Source: Sycobia sp. Sy_11 (Eukaryota > Arthropoda > Insecta > Hymenoptera > Epichrysomallidae). Taken from it: 64,000 nucleotides of DNA. Position numbers and translations under genes: made by a program. Shown here one piece after another: positions 1 to 13,600 of the stretch; the first letter of the stretch is position 1, and each line of letters begins with the position of its first letter. The notes under the pieces were generated by a model. It did not search any database and was not told where the DNA came from. It was given only the letters and a program-made list of their open reading frames with translations. Location: NCBI GenBank assembly GCA_018907035.1, contig JACCIC010000002.1, positions 3,171,001 through 3,235,000 on the forward strand. Reading direction: 5' to 3'.

Positions 1-359
1 ATATATGAAAGACGTGCGGACTTAATTTAACCTTAAAATTTTTTTGGGAACTGATAAATGCATATTATGACTTCTCGTGGAAAGCACTTCCTTTCAATGT
101 GTATGACATTCTATCAGAATTCAGATCCATCATGTAGACAGTGGGATCTTTCGATTTTGTTTAATGAAATCATTCTCGCTACTCTGTTACGATTATTGTA
201 ATAAAACTGCATAATAATACATAGATGTTGCTGAGTTTCTTCCCTCTTCGTACCATGCACTCACACCTGCCAATCCATATTCTGATAGTTAAGATGTTGG
301 TGGCAATCATGTCTCTTCTGATATCTTCATTCTACTCTCGCTCACTTTTCCCACCGTAT

Positions 360-363
<4 letters not shown>
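1..363. other. Non-coding, AT-rich
   Basis: No supported feature. A short open frame from 225 runs into the GA tract and is repeat-derived. Confidence 0.6.

Positions 364-431
<68 letters not shown>
364..431. repeat. (AG)n microsatellite, about 34 units
   Basis: Uninterrupted AG run, one of the longest in the window. Confidence 0.97.
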
Positions 432-436
<5 letters not shown>

Positions 437-3400
437 TAGTACAAAAGACCCTCAAATGAAGTTTTCCAGGGTTCAGAAGTGTTCAGATTTTAAACAGTTA
501 AGTCCGGATTTGGATTTCAAGCTAATGTGTTGCATTAATATCGTATCGTCCTGGTATGGTGCAACGATATACGATTATTAGTCTGCCAGAAACTTTATTA
601 TGTATACGGTACACCAAAATACACATTATTTTTACAGTTGTATAGAGATTGTTCCAGAAAAGAAAACTAGTAATAAAACAGCGGAAGCACGAATAAATAC
701 CTCTATATAGATAACAAATGAATGATAATGGATATCCCGGTCGTTTTCTCGTTTTACACGCAACCTGGCCAAATCTTCTGTACAGACGACGGAAGGATGG
801 CTCGCGCGAATCGCAATTAAATTCCAGAGCGATTTTCGCAATTAACGCCGCTCTCTGCCCGCTGGATTCTTTCGTTGTCGCTTTCGTCGCGCGCGCGCTT
901 TACAAGAAGCGTGTCGGCCGCTTCTTGACGTGGGGAGTTAATTAAAATTTCGCGAAAGGAAAGCGACGGATTTTCGCTAATCGCAATGTACAAAGAGTGG
1001 CCAGTATGGCATCCACGCCGCAACACTGTCTTGGTTTATTCGTGAACATATAGAGGTGATAGAGAGAAGGGATAGCTGAGTGTGCACGTTTACACGTCTT
1101 AATGAATTCTATGGTGCTTTGTAATCTAATGTCGCGCCTCACGTACGATGTATTTGATGCTTTTGAATTACTCCATTTCCGCAATTTCTCGGATCTTCTA
1201 GCTGTTGGATTATTTTTTGCCGTAAAACAAAAGAATAATTGTCGCGCTTATATACACGTGATACATATTCGCGTGTAGGACTACTTCCTAAAAGTAATAA
1301 TGAGGCAATAATTTGTTCGCCTCCGTTTCTTATTTTTTCACCAGGCGTTTCGTATTTTTTTACTTGTCAAAATCAATATTTGTGTAATATCCTCTTAATT
1401 CCCTACTCTACAGATTTTATTTCATTGTGATGATCTGAAGGGGAAATAAGTGACGATTTGAATCAATAAAACACATCTTACGATAAAAATATAGAAACTT
1501 CAAGTTTTTAAATGTTACAATTGGAAAGAAAGAAATTTTCTCGATATCTTAACAGATATATAGTAACTTTCTACATATAAGTAAAAAATATCGTGATATA
1601 ACAATACATATAAGTAAAAAATAACGGGACTTACATTAATTTGCGTTAATTTATTGAGTGAAACTGTTTCAATATAAATTAGTCAACTCGTGAACTTGTT
1701 ACTAGCAAATTTTTCTACTTATAGCGGGTTTCTGTCAAATTGTAGATCGATATTGTTAACTATAAATCGTTGCTTGGCAGGCGATCGCCATTACATAAAT
1801 ATTAAATAATGCAAACTTTGATAAGCTGTATCTTTAAAATTAGTTTGGTGGATGATTTTCAAATTTTGCACAGATCTTCCACAGTATCTGAATTAGTATT
1901 AATCGATTATTTTCAAGAATTTCTCAATAATTTCTAATTTAGTGGAATCGGATTCCTAATTCTGGTTACCGATGAAACCCTCTGTTATGGTTCCACCAGT
2001 GAAATTTTCCTATAATTTCTATTCTTTTCAAATTATAAGAAAATATATCTGATTCATTTATATTTTAAATAATCGCAGAATAAGGGGCTAATTTTTGTTT
2101 TTTATATCGATGTTATTCTGAAGTTTAAAAACGAAAAATTTGACGTGTGTTTTGTTCGATAATGGATAAGACGTTAGTAAACAAATAAATCAATAGAAAA
2201 ATTCCACCTCAAGTATCAATTATCTGTTCAATTTTCAAGTTTCATTAAATGCACACGAAAAAGATATGCAAATAATTAATTTCTTTAATTTATTCTAAAT
2301 TATTAAGTTCTTGTTAAATAAATTGAAAAGGATTACAGGATGATTTTTTTTTTGTACAAATTATTGCTTTCATGAAATTGTGGCTTTAATTTGTTTGTCC
2401 TAGATGTAACTATCGTATATTATTGATGAGTTTTGATTACTGTTTTATACAGATTGAGAAATTTCTTTTAAACGACCGATTATGTTATTGTGATTGAATT
2501 TTTTCTATTTTATAAAAAAATTATAGGATAAGAAAAGTCGAACCCGTCTGGCAATCTGAAATTCATGACTACATGTACTGTATTTTATTTTCATCGAAAA
2601 TTAGAATTTTATCTTTAGTTTCTAAATATAAAACTGGTATGCAACAGCCACTGACTTTTGAATAAATTGTATAAATAAATTGTTTTTGTTTGCAGCATTG
2701 ATGAAAAAGAAAAATAAACCAATCATTATGACCAGTGTTATTTATTATATGAATAGTTAAAAAAAATTCTACTACACTGCTCCTTCCGAGCTCCTTCCTT
2801 CTCTCTCATTCTATCTGTCCATCTGCGAGCATGTTGCATGAGCGAGTGCAAGATGTGACGGATAAATACGTAGGATCAGAGCGAGCTAGAAAGTGAAGAC
2901 CATATAAAACTAAACTATCCTTTTCTACTACGCACCGACGATCACCTGCGCATGCGCACAAGCACGACAATGAGCTCTCTCGAGAACTCTTTGCGGCTCT
3001 TTCGGGATCTTGGGCTCCCGGCTCAGTGATTTGCCCCTCGCATATATTTCTTTTTCTTTTTATATTAATAATAATTATTAATAAGGAAAATTCTAAACAA
3101 ACGAAAATTCGGAACGAACGTTGATTCACGCACACTCCTAAGGGCAATTTCAATCGACAACGGTGCGGACAGCCGTTCATGACCAGGTTTCGATATGAGT
3201 AGGAGCCTACGCGAGGGCAGAATTTATCATTTTTACGCGAGATGAAATTAAAACCGATGGAATCTTTATTGCTAAATTTATTAAATTTATGTAAAAATCA
3301 TTATAATTCTGTATGCAGCCTGCGCGGCAGCAACAGGAGAGCACGCTGATTTGTTCTCTTCATCTCGCCCCTGTCGAGAGCAAGCGCGCCCGTTAAGGCC

Positions 3401-3899
3401 AAACTACTGACGGCCTTAGTACTAAGCTTTATTATTAAATTTTCTTCATTGTTATTATTTTTTATTATTCTGTCATTATTGTTATATTTTTCATTATTAT
3501 CATTACTTAGTTATTATGATAATTAGTAGTCATTTTTTATTGTTATTTTTTTTAAATAAAGTTTTTGATAATAAAGGATATTTTAAGATAAAATTTGGAA
3601 ATAGAATATCCTTTCTCTCTCTCATTTTTCTTTTATCTCCCTTCTATTTTCCAAAAGTTGGTGGTGATACATACAAATTTTGGGAGAACACGTACAGATT
3701 CTAATACACTACCATTCCCTCAAATTTCAGCATTCAAAACATACGAATCATATGAGAAAGAGATAGGGAAACAAAAATTCAAGACTATTTTTATATAGAT
3801 ACCGTCAAGGCGAGATGAAGTTGATCAAAGCAACTATGGGCAATTCTGTGTCGTGGAGGCGGACACCGACCATGAAAAACTCGCGTTCGTCTTGTTAAT
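432..3899. other. Non-coding intergenic sequence
   Basis: Mostly AT-rich with a less AT-rich patch at 840-1170. No ORF with family resemblance. A small hairpin TAAGGCC/GGCCTTA lies near 3396-3420. Confidence 0.6.
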
Positions 3900-3925
3900 A
3901 GAGAGAGAGAGAGAGAGAGAGAGAG
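3900..3925. repeat. (AG)n microsatellite
   Basis: Thirteen AG units. Confidence 0.95.
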
Positions 3926-5807
3926 CGACAGAGAGTCAACGACCAAGAAACAATATTGTGTTGCTGTTCGGACCATGAGCTGCCCGAGGTGAAGGCCCCA
4001 AATAGTAGGAGCGGTGCATATCCTTTCACCAAGTGGAGGCGCGAATTGCCCCTCCTGGTGCGAGATGAATGTGCTCGAGTTTTTTTGGTTTGTCCCTAAT
4101 TCTTCGAGCCGACGGGTATTTGGCTTATTCTAAAATAACAAGAGAGCACATGCAGGATTGTTAGAATAGTGTAACTATATATATATATATACATAAATTG
4201 ACTCGTTCCTTGCCGCCCTTCACACCATATTCTCCTTAGCGGCAAGAGTGGAAAAAGTAATATAATATATGTTAAAAATCACCAAATTTTTTAGTAATTC
4301 ATTTTGAAAAAGTTCAATATACTAAAAACGAAGATTTTTACTATTCCGTGTAATAATATTTTTCAGAGTATAGTCTTAAAAATTACTGAATTTTTTTTTT
4401 TAATATACGTAAAAACTTTGTACTAATCCTTTATTTTTGACCAAATTACCTAACTATTTAGTAAATTATCATAAAATTTTTGTAAAATTAACATAATTTT
4501 TTCTCTCCGTGTACTATCACTACGGATGATATTGTTATAGAAAAAAATATATTTAATTATTTAGATTCATTCGAAATAAATCTGTACAAATAAAACATGA
4601 TAGTTTTTTTATATTCTATAAATCAAATTACACTCATAAAATATAATACTTGAACTTTACATATATATATATATCTAATAATCACTAGTCTATTTAGGAT
4701 ATGTCGTGTAAATGTCTTTAACAATAATCAAAACACTTGATCTCCAATGATTTCCAACGATTTTGAAACAGATTTGAAATTTTTTTCATATAATACAAAG
4801 ATTTGACATACTTTAATACGATTGAAAACTATTTGAAATTAATTGAAATAATTTAAAATTAATGTAAAGTATGACATCACTTTTACTCCCAGTTTACTAT
4901 CTCGAAGACATTTTGGCTTACAGTCAATGCATTTAATTGCAATTAGTTATCTAATTGAATTATTGGTATCGAGACTAAAATCATTTTCCTATTTTACGTC
5001 GATGAAACGTGATATTATTTGTGTGATGTTGCGTCATATATTATTACGAAATATTTGTTCATATCGTTTACTATTTATACCGGTCGCTGTATTCCTTTAT
5101 AAATTCACCATTATATATCGGGACATCTCTGAACAGATGATATCAGTGTTTAGCGGCCAATGTATCTATCAAATAAATATTCAATGGCGTAGTTTCATAT
5201 CCAGTCAAATTTTCAGTGATGGACAATGTTATTATTTTAATTGCTTGCGGATATATCACGATTAATACAAAATTTCATGAAAGGATAGAGAAAAATAAAT
5301 AATTTTTAGTAATCTCGATGAAATATTTCTTTTTTTTATTAAACATTAGAACTTTGGTAAATATTTGCTAAATATTTTTGCTACAATATCTCTAAGTGTA
5401 ATTATACGAAATTGATAATTTGACCATTTGAAATGTAATTGCTTCAGGTTGTTAAATACATTTGAAGCTACAGTTTTATTCTGATTTCATTTGCAAATTA
5501 CATTCATTATTTTCACGCCCATTAAGCTCAACTTATAAAATAAAGGGGCGCCTGAGCATAAGACGTAGCATCGCCTCTATATACATTCATTTTTTTCCAG
5601 CAATTCTCGTATTCCTATTCCATTTTGGGGAATTTTCGGCGCTTCGTTTTGACTCCCCCCCCCCCTATCACGATGCAGCATCGCGAATCTATCATGCCCA
5701 TTGCTCATTCTGGTCCCGCTCCTTCGGTTTCGCGATATTTTTCTCAGTCGCCTTCTGTCGCGACGCAAAATTACCTCGCGAGCGATCTGTTAATAAAAGC
5801 CTCGTCG

Positions 5808-5811
<4 letters not shown>
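3926..5811. other. Non-coding, strongly AT-rich
   Basis: Holds a short TA run near 4176-4191 and TTCCGTGTA / CTCCGTGTA motifs near 4344 and 4505 that resemble ends of insect DNA-transposon fragments. An open frame of 112 codons at 4927-5265 has no recognised match. Confidence 0.55.

Positions 5812-5851
<40 letters not shown>
5812..5851. repeat. (AG)n microsatellite
   Basis: Twenty AG units. Confidence 0.97.
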
Positions 5852-5855
<4 letters not shown>

Positions 5856-7523
5856 AGAGCGAGCGAGGTCGGTACATTGAAAGCCTTTTACGCGGATGAT
5901 TGAACTGTGACGGATCGAAATTGAATCGTCCACATCCGTTATCTCTCTGGCTCTCTTCGCTCATATATAAAGAGGAGGTAAATGCAAATGTTGTGTTGCG
6001 CGTTGGGTCGAGCGAAAAGTTTGAGATTATAATTGAAATATTGTTATAACCGGGGAAAAACTAGTTTCTGTTAGCCAAGAGATTATTTTCATTGCCTCCC
6101 GTAGTTTTGGTTAACGGGTCTTAGTGCGAAACTTCAGTTTCCTTAGAACTCCTTGAATTTAATAGATGGCATGAAACTGATTCTGGGATTTGTAACAGAT
6201 TTCAGATAGTTTAGCTTTCAGGGAAATCGCAGAATCAAAATTTCAGAATGTACAGCTTCACCTTACTGTAGCTACAACATCGTTAGCATACTAAATCTCA
6301 TTTTAGTTTTCACAGACTTGAAATAATTTAAGTCTGTAATACTAAATGTCTTAAAACACAAGCGTTCAGATAGCATAAGTGCCTATGCAAAGCGTACCAG
6401 ATGTAGTACTCTGGGTTAGGCCTCGATGTTTCCGAATGCCTTTTCTTTTGTTCTTATTCTTTTGCGGGTAGAAAAAGTTTGTGAAAATTCCGAATTTCCA
6501 AAGATACGCGACTTACTTATGTTAAGTTTATTTTATGAATTCATTTTTATGAAGAAAAGTTTTGCGACTTCGAGCTGCCATCTCTCTCTATATGTTCGAA
6601 CCTCGGAAACGACGCTTGGACAAAATAGATTGTGAATTCGAAAAGTCACTGACTGTTTGCGCAACGCATATTATGCAGATTTCATTTCCAACAATGTTTC
6701 TTCTTTGAAATTCTTCTTTGAAATTTCACCATAAAGCTAAAATTCTGGGGGGGGGGGATCTAAAGATTTTCCCTTACCTAGAGATATGTTTATAGTAGAC
6801 TCGAATGAAAAACAATCAGTATCTGATGACTCTCTACGGAAAAGTTCGAGCGTCGTAGATTTGTGAATTCTCACGGAATTAATTTATTATTTCCTCAGTG
6901 TGCGCATCACTGTCGCGCAAAATATGTTACCGCTATAAATACAATGAACTCGTTTATCACTTATCATATTTTTAACAAATAGTTTTTCACGAATACCCAA
7001 AGAAAAGTCAGTTCGTTGCAGTGTTCGGTATAGATCGGCGGGCGCTGGGGCGCGCCCCTTCCCCTGCACGTAGGCTTCCCGAGTTATAGCCTGGCGTACC
7101 GAGTTGCAGACTTCTGTAATATGCGAAATTCTGTAAACACGGCAGGCCAAATGACCGAGCTAATTTGAACGCATTAATTTTACGAGCAATTCCGTTGATT
7201 ACCACTCCGCTGCTGCCTCATCCGGGCGGTCAGAAGTTTGAAAATACTCCTGCGCGGAAACATGTTTAAATTGCTGCATGGGAGAATTGATTATCGTGCA
7301 AAGAAGTTTGTTGGCTGGGATGATTTTTCGTATGTTTATGTTACTGCAAATGATTTCGTTAAATTATTTATATCATTTGAAATTTTAGGGCGAAGGGCGA
7401 ACATTTATTTATATTTATGTTGCACATTATATCGCTGGGTTATGAATTATTCGTTCTTCGTAAATCATTTAAATCACTTTAGGAAACGATAGAAGAATTT
7501 TCAGCGCAACTGGCAATGATATT
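5852..7523. other. Non-coding intergenic sequence
   Basis: Contains an eleven-base G run at 6747-6757 and a GC-richer patch at 7030-7080. No supported gene. Confidence 0.55.
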
Positions 7524-7614
7524 AAACTAACAAAGACGTTGATTGGTCTTACAGTAGTACGAAATAATCTGATTTTTTAACCGCTGTAAGACCGACGAGA
7601 ATATTCGTTAGTTT
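7524..7614. mobile_element. Short palindromic element (MITE-like), copy A
   Basis: Two 31-nt arms (7524-7554 and 7584-7614) are inverted around a 29-nt spacer. The arms share an 8-bp outer end (AAACTAAC) and a 10-bp inner end (GGTCTTACAG). The right arm, reverse-complemented, matches the terminal repeat of the copy at 25161 over all 31 positions with seven differences, all transitions. No coding capacity. Confidence 0.65.
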
Positions 7615-7814
7615 AGTTTGCGACAGTCGATGTAATTACTATTTCGTAGAGCCAATGGTATCGTTTCGTTAAATTCCGTCAACTGTTGTCGGCAGGCCTC
7701 CCAACCACCCTTCCAACCCTGGGATCGCTGAACAAACGTTAAATTTTACATCTACGCGACCCGGAACAATTATCGACGCGACGGAAGCTCGTGTTGAGCG
7801 ATAAGTTACTATAT

Positions 7815-7857
<43 letters not shown>

Positions 7858-7862
7858 CTCTC
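7815..7862. repeat. (CT)n microsatellite
   Basis: CT run with two single-base interruptions, leading into a GC-rich patch to about 8050. Confidence 0.95.
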
Positions 7863-10443
7863 CCCTCCTGCTGGCTCCTTCCCTCTTTCTCTCCGACACA
7901 CATACGCTGGCAGAGCGATCGCGCGATATTGGCTCGAAATTGTTAACGGCGGTAGCGAATGAGGCCCGCGGCGATGCGCCGCCGATGTCCGTCGTCCGTC
8001 AGGCGGGAGAAGCCGCGGGAGGGAAGAATCCCGCGGGCTATCTGCAGTTGAAGCGTGCATTGATTAGCTCGGCTGTGCTTGTCTAGTTTCTCTCGCTACC
8101 TGTCTCTATGCTCTGTGCCCCCCCCCTCTCTCTCTCCCTCTATCGTTCAGCAAATGTTTCTGTGAGACAAGCTTGTATTTTATTGACGCTACCGATATTA
8201 TTTTTGTTATTGCAAATTTAGGGAGTTTTGTTATTCAAATAGTAGGGAGAGGCAATGATGCTCTCCAATTCAAGCTGCTTGTTAAAAGATTGAAATAATA
8301 CTTTCATTTTTTCATTGACTAATCTAAACTAACTAAACCGTTCGATGCTGTTATTGTATTTATTGATTTTCATAAGTATGTGAAAATTATAGCTTAATCC
8401 AGTTGTTATTTAAGCACACTTTCTAGCGCAATTCATCGGTAATTTTATATTTGGACAATGTTTAGTACTTGCTAATTACTAACCCCATTATAGCTATAAC
8501 ACCGGCGTATATAAAATTTATTTCGCTAATTTAGTATAAAAATTGATACACCTATATTTCTCCATACCTTGATTACAAAAGAATTTAGTACAAAATCTGT
8601 GAATTTATCCTCACCTTAAAAATCGTTTTCAATGTTAAAGCAAGGTTAAAAGTCAGTGAAGGATAATGCTTCTTATTTGTTTAGTAGGCTTTCTTTCTAA
8701 ACCGTTCTCATTTTTGCTCCTGTGGATCGTATACTATATTCTCATGCGATCTTTTCCAAGAAGTGCGTCAAAAATTGAATGACAAACTCACAAAATGAAG
8801 AAATATCACATTTTTTCCTAACGAGGAAGAGTAGAGTAGTAGGTTTCTCCATCCAGACAGCTGTAGACAATTGTATTTTGCGCCCCGCATGCGGGTAAAA
8901 GTATTCTGTCGGTCAGATACTATCTTCCAGGCCAAGAATGACTTTAGAATTTCTTTTACAATTTTCTTGCTTATTAGATACAGAAATTTTTCCTTAAAAA
9001 TATAACAGCAACCCCTATTTCAAAAGTCAAACTATTCTTTCCTGTAAATTACCCCGAATTTTTCCACACATTTTGTATACCATACTAATATTAAACTAGA
9101 AGTTCTAGTTAATTTGTTGAGAAATGGAATGTTATTATATTATGTATAAACTGCTACTTTGAAATCTTTCGTCCGTTTTCACTTCGTCCACACGTCAATC
9201 TTTCCGCGAATTCTGGTTCATCCTTATTATTTCTCTCTTTTTCTCCTCTCCCTCTTTGTTCCTCCTTCTCTCACTCCATTGCATCTTCCATTCATTCACT
9301 TTTCGATCCGAAGGCAGAGACGGGCAGGCGAGAAAGGGAAGAAGAAGAGTGCCGAACGTAACTGACGAATGGGGCGGTGCGAATATTTACGGCCACTTAG
9401 GGGATCGCGAATCCCTAATGGGACGACCAAATTAATGGTTGACGTATCGGCGCACCTGATTGAATGACAGGCCGGCGATTGCGCGACGTAGATAGGGAAG
9501 ATTACTTCCGTCCTCCATCCTCTTATCGAATTACACGACGATGGGAAGTGGCATTGGTGGAGTTTTAACATTTTTTGCCAGTCAGTAATCCGTCTGTTGT
9601 CCGTCCACTCTTCTTTCATCCTTTTCTCGCTCGAAACATTCCCCACTTACCACACACACACACACACACACACATATGCATTCGTTTTAATGCTACGAAA
9701 TTGTATGGGCAGTTGCAAAAATGGATGTGCGCCCGGGTACGTACTAGAAAATGTGACTGATCAGCTCGGATTTTTCAGGACAGTCGACACGAGTATGAAA
9801 AGTGCATCTGTCATTTTTTAGTTTCATCGATGTTAAAAACTTATGGGCTAATGCATCGTCGTGAACTGTAATTTTTTCCCCAACTCTTCGATTTTCTTTT
9901 TATTTTAAATTATCGAAACGAAAGCAGTTCTCGTTGCGGATGCTCTGATCAATAAGTATCGAAACAATATGCGCTCGTTATATGATAATAATTGTTGATT
10001 TTGCACTTTTCTGGCGGGTGAAGATTAATTACATAGATACATAATTACAAAATTAATTACATAGTGTGTTGAATTTTAGCTTTGTTAAGTTCGCAAAATA
10101 TTTTATTTCTTTTTTCTTTTGTTTGCAATATACATCTATACCGTATAAATACGTTAATTAATACGTTGATGTATTAAAAAACCATTATAGTTCTATAAAA
10201 GTTTAATATAATAGAATTCATTATAGAAATAAAAAAAATTTTTTCTGAAGTATTGTTATGTTAATTTCTAACAAATGCGTTATTTATTTGCAGGTAAGTC
10301 ATGACCGTGGACTCATGGAATTTATCGTAAGTTCTTCGTTAAAATATTATTTCTATTATTATTACATGAATTGTTAAAAAAATAGTTGAGTGTTATTTAG
10401 AACAAAATATAAAAATTAAAAATTGTACTTATGTCAACTGCAG
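7863..10443. other. Non-coding intergenic sequence
   Basis: A GC-rich patch (7900-8060) is followed by AT-rich sequence. A balanced-composition block at 9360-9560, rich in TAAT and ATTA, is a weak candidate regulatory element. No supported ORF. Confidence 0.5.
9651..9674. repeat. (CA)n microsatellite
   Basis: Twelve CA units. Confidence 0.95.
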
Positions 10444-10632
10444 TTTTTATACGATAATATATTATACTAATAGAATGACAGTCAGACTGTCCTTGTATAT
10501 AATCACACCATGTTATTATAAACAATATATATTATTGAGGCGATTATAAACAAGGCATTCTGACTGCCATTATATTAGTATAATATATAATAGTATAAAA
10601 AATGTAGGATCGATAAAAATATTGACTAATTT
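10444..10632. mobile_element. Palindromic element (MITE-like), copy B
   Basis: About 190 bp of near-perfect inverted repeat. The left arm, from TTTTTATACGATAATATATT to GACTGTCCTTG, pairs with CAAGGCATTCTGACTGCCAT to AATAGTATAAAAAA on the right. The right end carries ATCGATAAAAATATT, the complement of the family terminus. No ORF. Confidence 0.75.
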
Positions 10633-13600
10633 AGAAAACCATTTGATTATAAACAAAATTTCTATATTGATATATGAAGATTTCTGTGATACATTTTTTT
10701 TACTTCTTTATTTATTCCGGCTTAAAACATAAATAGCTGAATTAAAAAATGTTGTACGTATTAATACGGAGAATAGAAACTTTAAGTGTGAAAAACTTAC
10801 TAGACTTTTCTTAACAATGATAAATCTTAATACGTTTCACTAAATTATTTTTTAATCATTCGATATTCTAAATAAATATCTATACATAAATTTTCTGATA
10901 TTTAAGAGATTAGCACATGTCAATAGCCATGCTGATGTTGCTATTATACTACTGTAGCTGAATAATCGAACTAAAGTTGTGGGTTTGATGTTGGTATCAT
11001 TTAATTGGTAATTTTTTAATAGATAGTGTACAGACAGAGAGAGAGAGAGAGAGAGAGAGGGGAGAGAGGGGGAGAGAAAGAGAGTAAGGAGGAGCGTAAA
11101 CTCTTCAAGAAAACATTGGTAGTCATTCTTTAGACAGGCTTCACGTGGGTGTTCTTGAAAAATCCTGGTTTGCTTAAAAGGAAGTCTGTGTAGGCCATAA
11201 ACCATATAGTGGAGACGTAGACTTTTATCTTAGAGGATTAATGCTTGAACAGTATTCCCGAGTTATAAAAGTATCTTATTACTTTATTTTTCACGTGGCT
11301 ATAGTTAATTATTTAGTTTTAAAATCGCTAATGGCATTATGTTGTCGTTTACATAAATGAGATCAGTATAATATTTTTCATTAAACTTTCTAAACCCAAA
11401 ATAGTAATAAAACTATTATCGTACTAATATGAGCGCATTAAGAGATGAAAAAGAAGCACACGAAAGCCACCGGAAATACATAAAATTTTAACGCCATCTC
11501 GAGAGGCGCAAGAATATACGGAAACGGGCCATCGAAGGTCTGAGATTATCCGCTGTTTTATTTAAACGTTTATCTGCTCCGTCGATGTCTCAATAATTCA
11601 CCCTAATTCGCGGCTTTCGCCCGGGCTTCTCAAGAATTACGAGGTGGGTCACACCCCGCCCTCCCCAGTCGGTTCGTCCGCTTCCTTGGCCTGCCTGCCG
11701 GCAGCTCGAACCGATAGCGGATAAAATGTTAAAAAGCAAACACTTCGGCGGTGGCTGCACTCTTCTTAACTTTATTAATTGACGCTTGCGCGCAAAGCTT
11801 TTTAAGCTCGTATATGCTGGGGCGCTTGGCGGGGGGGGGGGGTTAATCGTCCACGTGTCCAAGAGCTACGATTCGCTGCCCATTTCAGTGGGAAGATTTT
11901 ATTGACAAGTGAAAAATACGGATAATCGCTCATCAAATGATGCCTTATTTATCGAATTCTAGGATATGGTGAGTTTACGTTGGGCTCCGATCGAAGTATT
12001 GACATCGCCATATTTTATACTGTCTGGGTTGATAGCGAAGAAAATCGAAGCAGGAGTCCATGTGCTAAAAAAATTTTTACTTATTTACATTCGCCACTGT
12101 TGAAAATTTCGATGAGTTCTTCGAAAATATTATGCGATCCCCATGGTCATGAGGACAGCAATTCAACTGCTGCGTGAACCATATTCTAATGAACTGACAA
12201 TTAATTATCCATAATTCAATGAAAAGAATATCGAGGACGCGTTTCTATTACGTGAACGCGAAGAACTATATTTACAAGATCAGTTCACTATTTGCAAGAT
12301 CAGGGTATGACTCGAATGCTTTGTTTTATTCACAGAACCAATATTATCGAAATAATCGAATCAATGTTTGGGCTCTTTTGAATTTAACTTTCAATGTTTT
12401 GAAAATACACGGATAGTTTCCATGGATGGCCGATTCTCAGAATACGTCCTAAACACGCCTATGTACAATACTATATAGTTCGCTCTAAAATAATATATAT
12501 TTATAATTTTTATAATATAGTAATCATCTATCTCAATTGAAATTCACATGAAATTTCATCTAATACAAATATACATTAAAGGACCGGTATATTTTAACTA
12601 TACAAATTTATTCGTATAAATCAGTTCAAACTCTGAACGAAGGTAATTCTTTCGTCAAATGATCGCCGCGAAATATTTTCTAAAAGTGTATTTATTTATT
12701 TCTGTCATCGAAGTGTCGGCTTTCGATGAAAACCCTTCTTCAAGACTGCAAGTAAGACAATGTCGTTCTGATTAGACGTGTATCCTGATATCCACACGAC
12801 AAAGAAGTGAAATCATTTGAAGCGTATCTATCGTGTGTATAAGGCATATTTATGGATGTTCTAGTTTTCTAAATTGACATAGGATCCGCGAATATGCCTT
12901 ATACGCATAATGAATATCGCGCTTCAATTGATTCTACTTATTCACCTTCTGAATGTCAGGATAAACCTTTAATCTGCACTAAAATGAAACAGCAATTATC
13001 AGTCACTCAGAGTACGAAATTTGATGATAATACAAAAAAATGTGATATAAAAAAAGGTAAAAAATGTTACCATTTAATTCTAATAAAATATTTACGATGT
13101 ATTTGATTGTATTTTCCAAATATCTGCAGTGCACGACTGATTGTAGAAAGTGAGTTTAAGAGCATTTTAATATGTAGCTATCTGTACCATGCCTACAGTT
13201 TTCATGTGAGAAATGCTTTGTTGATATGCGATCCATGTATTTAAAAAACTACTTTCGATTATTATTTGCTTTTACTTATTATTAAGTATTATTTGTCCTG
13301 TTTTAACGTGATGGTTTCGGCCTTTGAGGGGCTATAGGTTATAGCTAAATTTGGCGACGCACTTTGTTCATACAATCGTTTGCTTGGAATGACCAAAATT
13401 ATATTTTTTACCATTAATTTTATACGATCGTTGGTCAATTTATGAAATTAGATCGTGCAATGTAAATGCTGCTGCATTGACTTTCCTTAGACGGAGCGAT
13501 TCCATTCCTTACTATAAGTTCCTCAAATTCATATAATTATAATCACATTTAATACGATTGAAGTCCGATATATTTCATAAACTGTAATGAATCAACCAAC

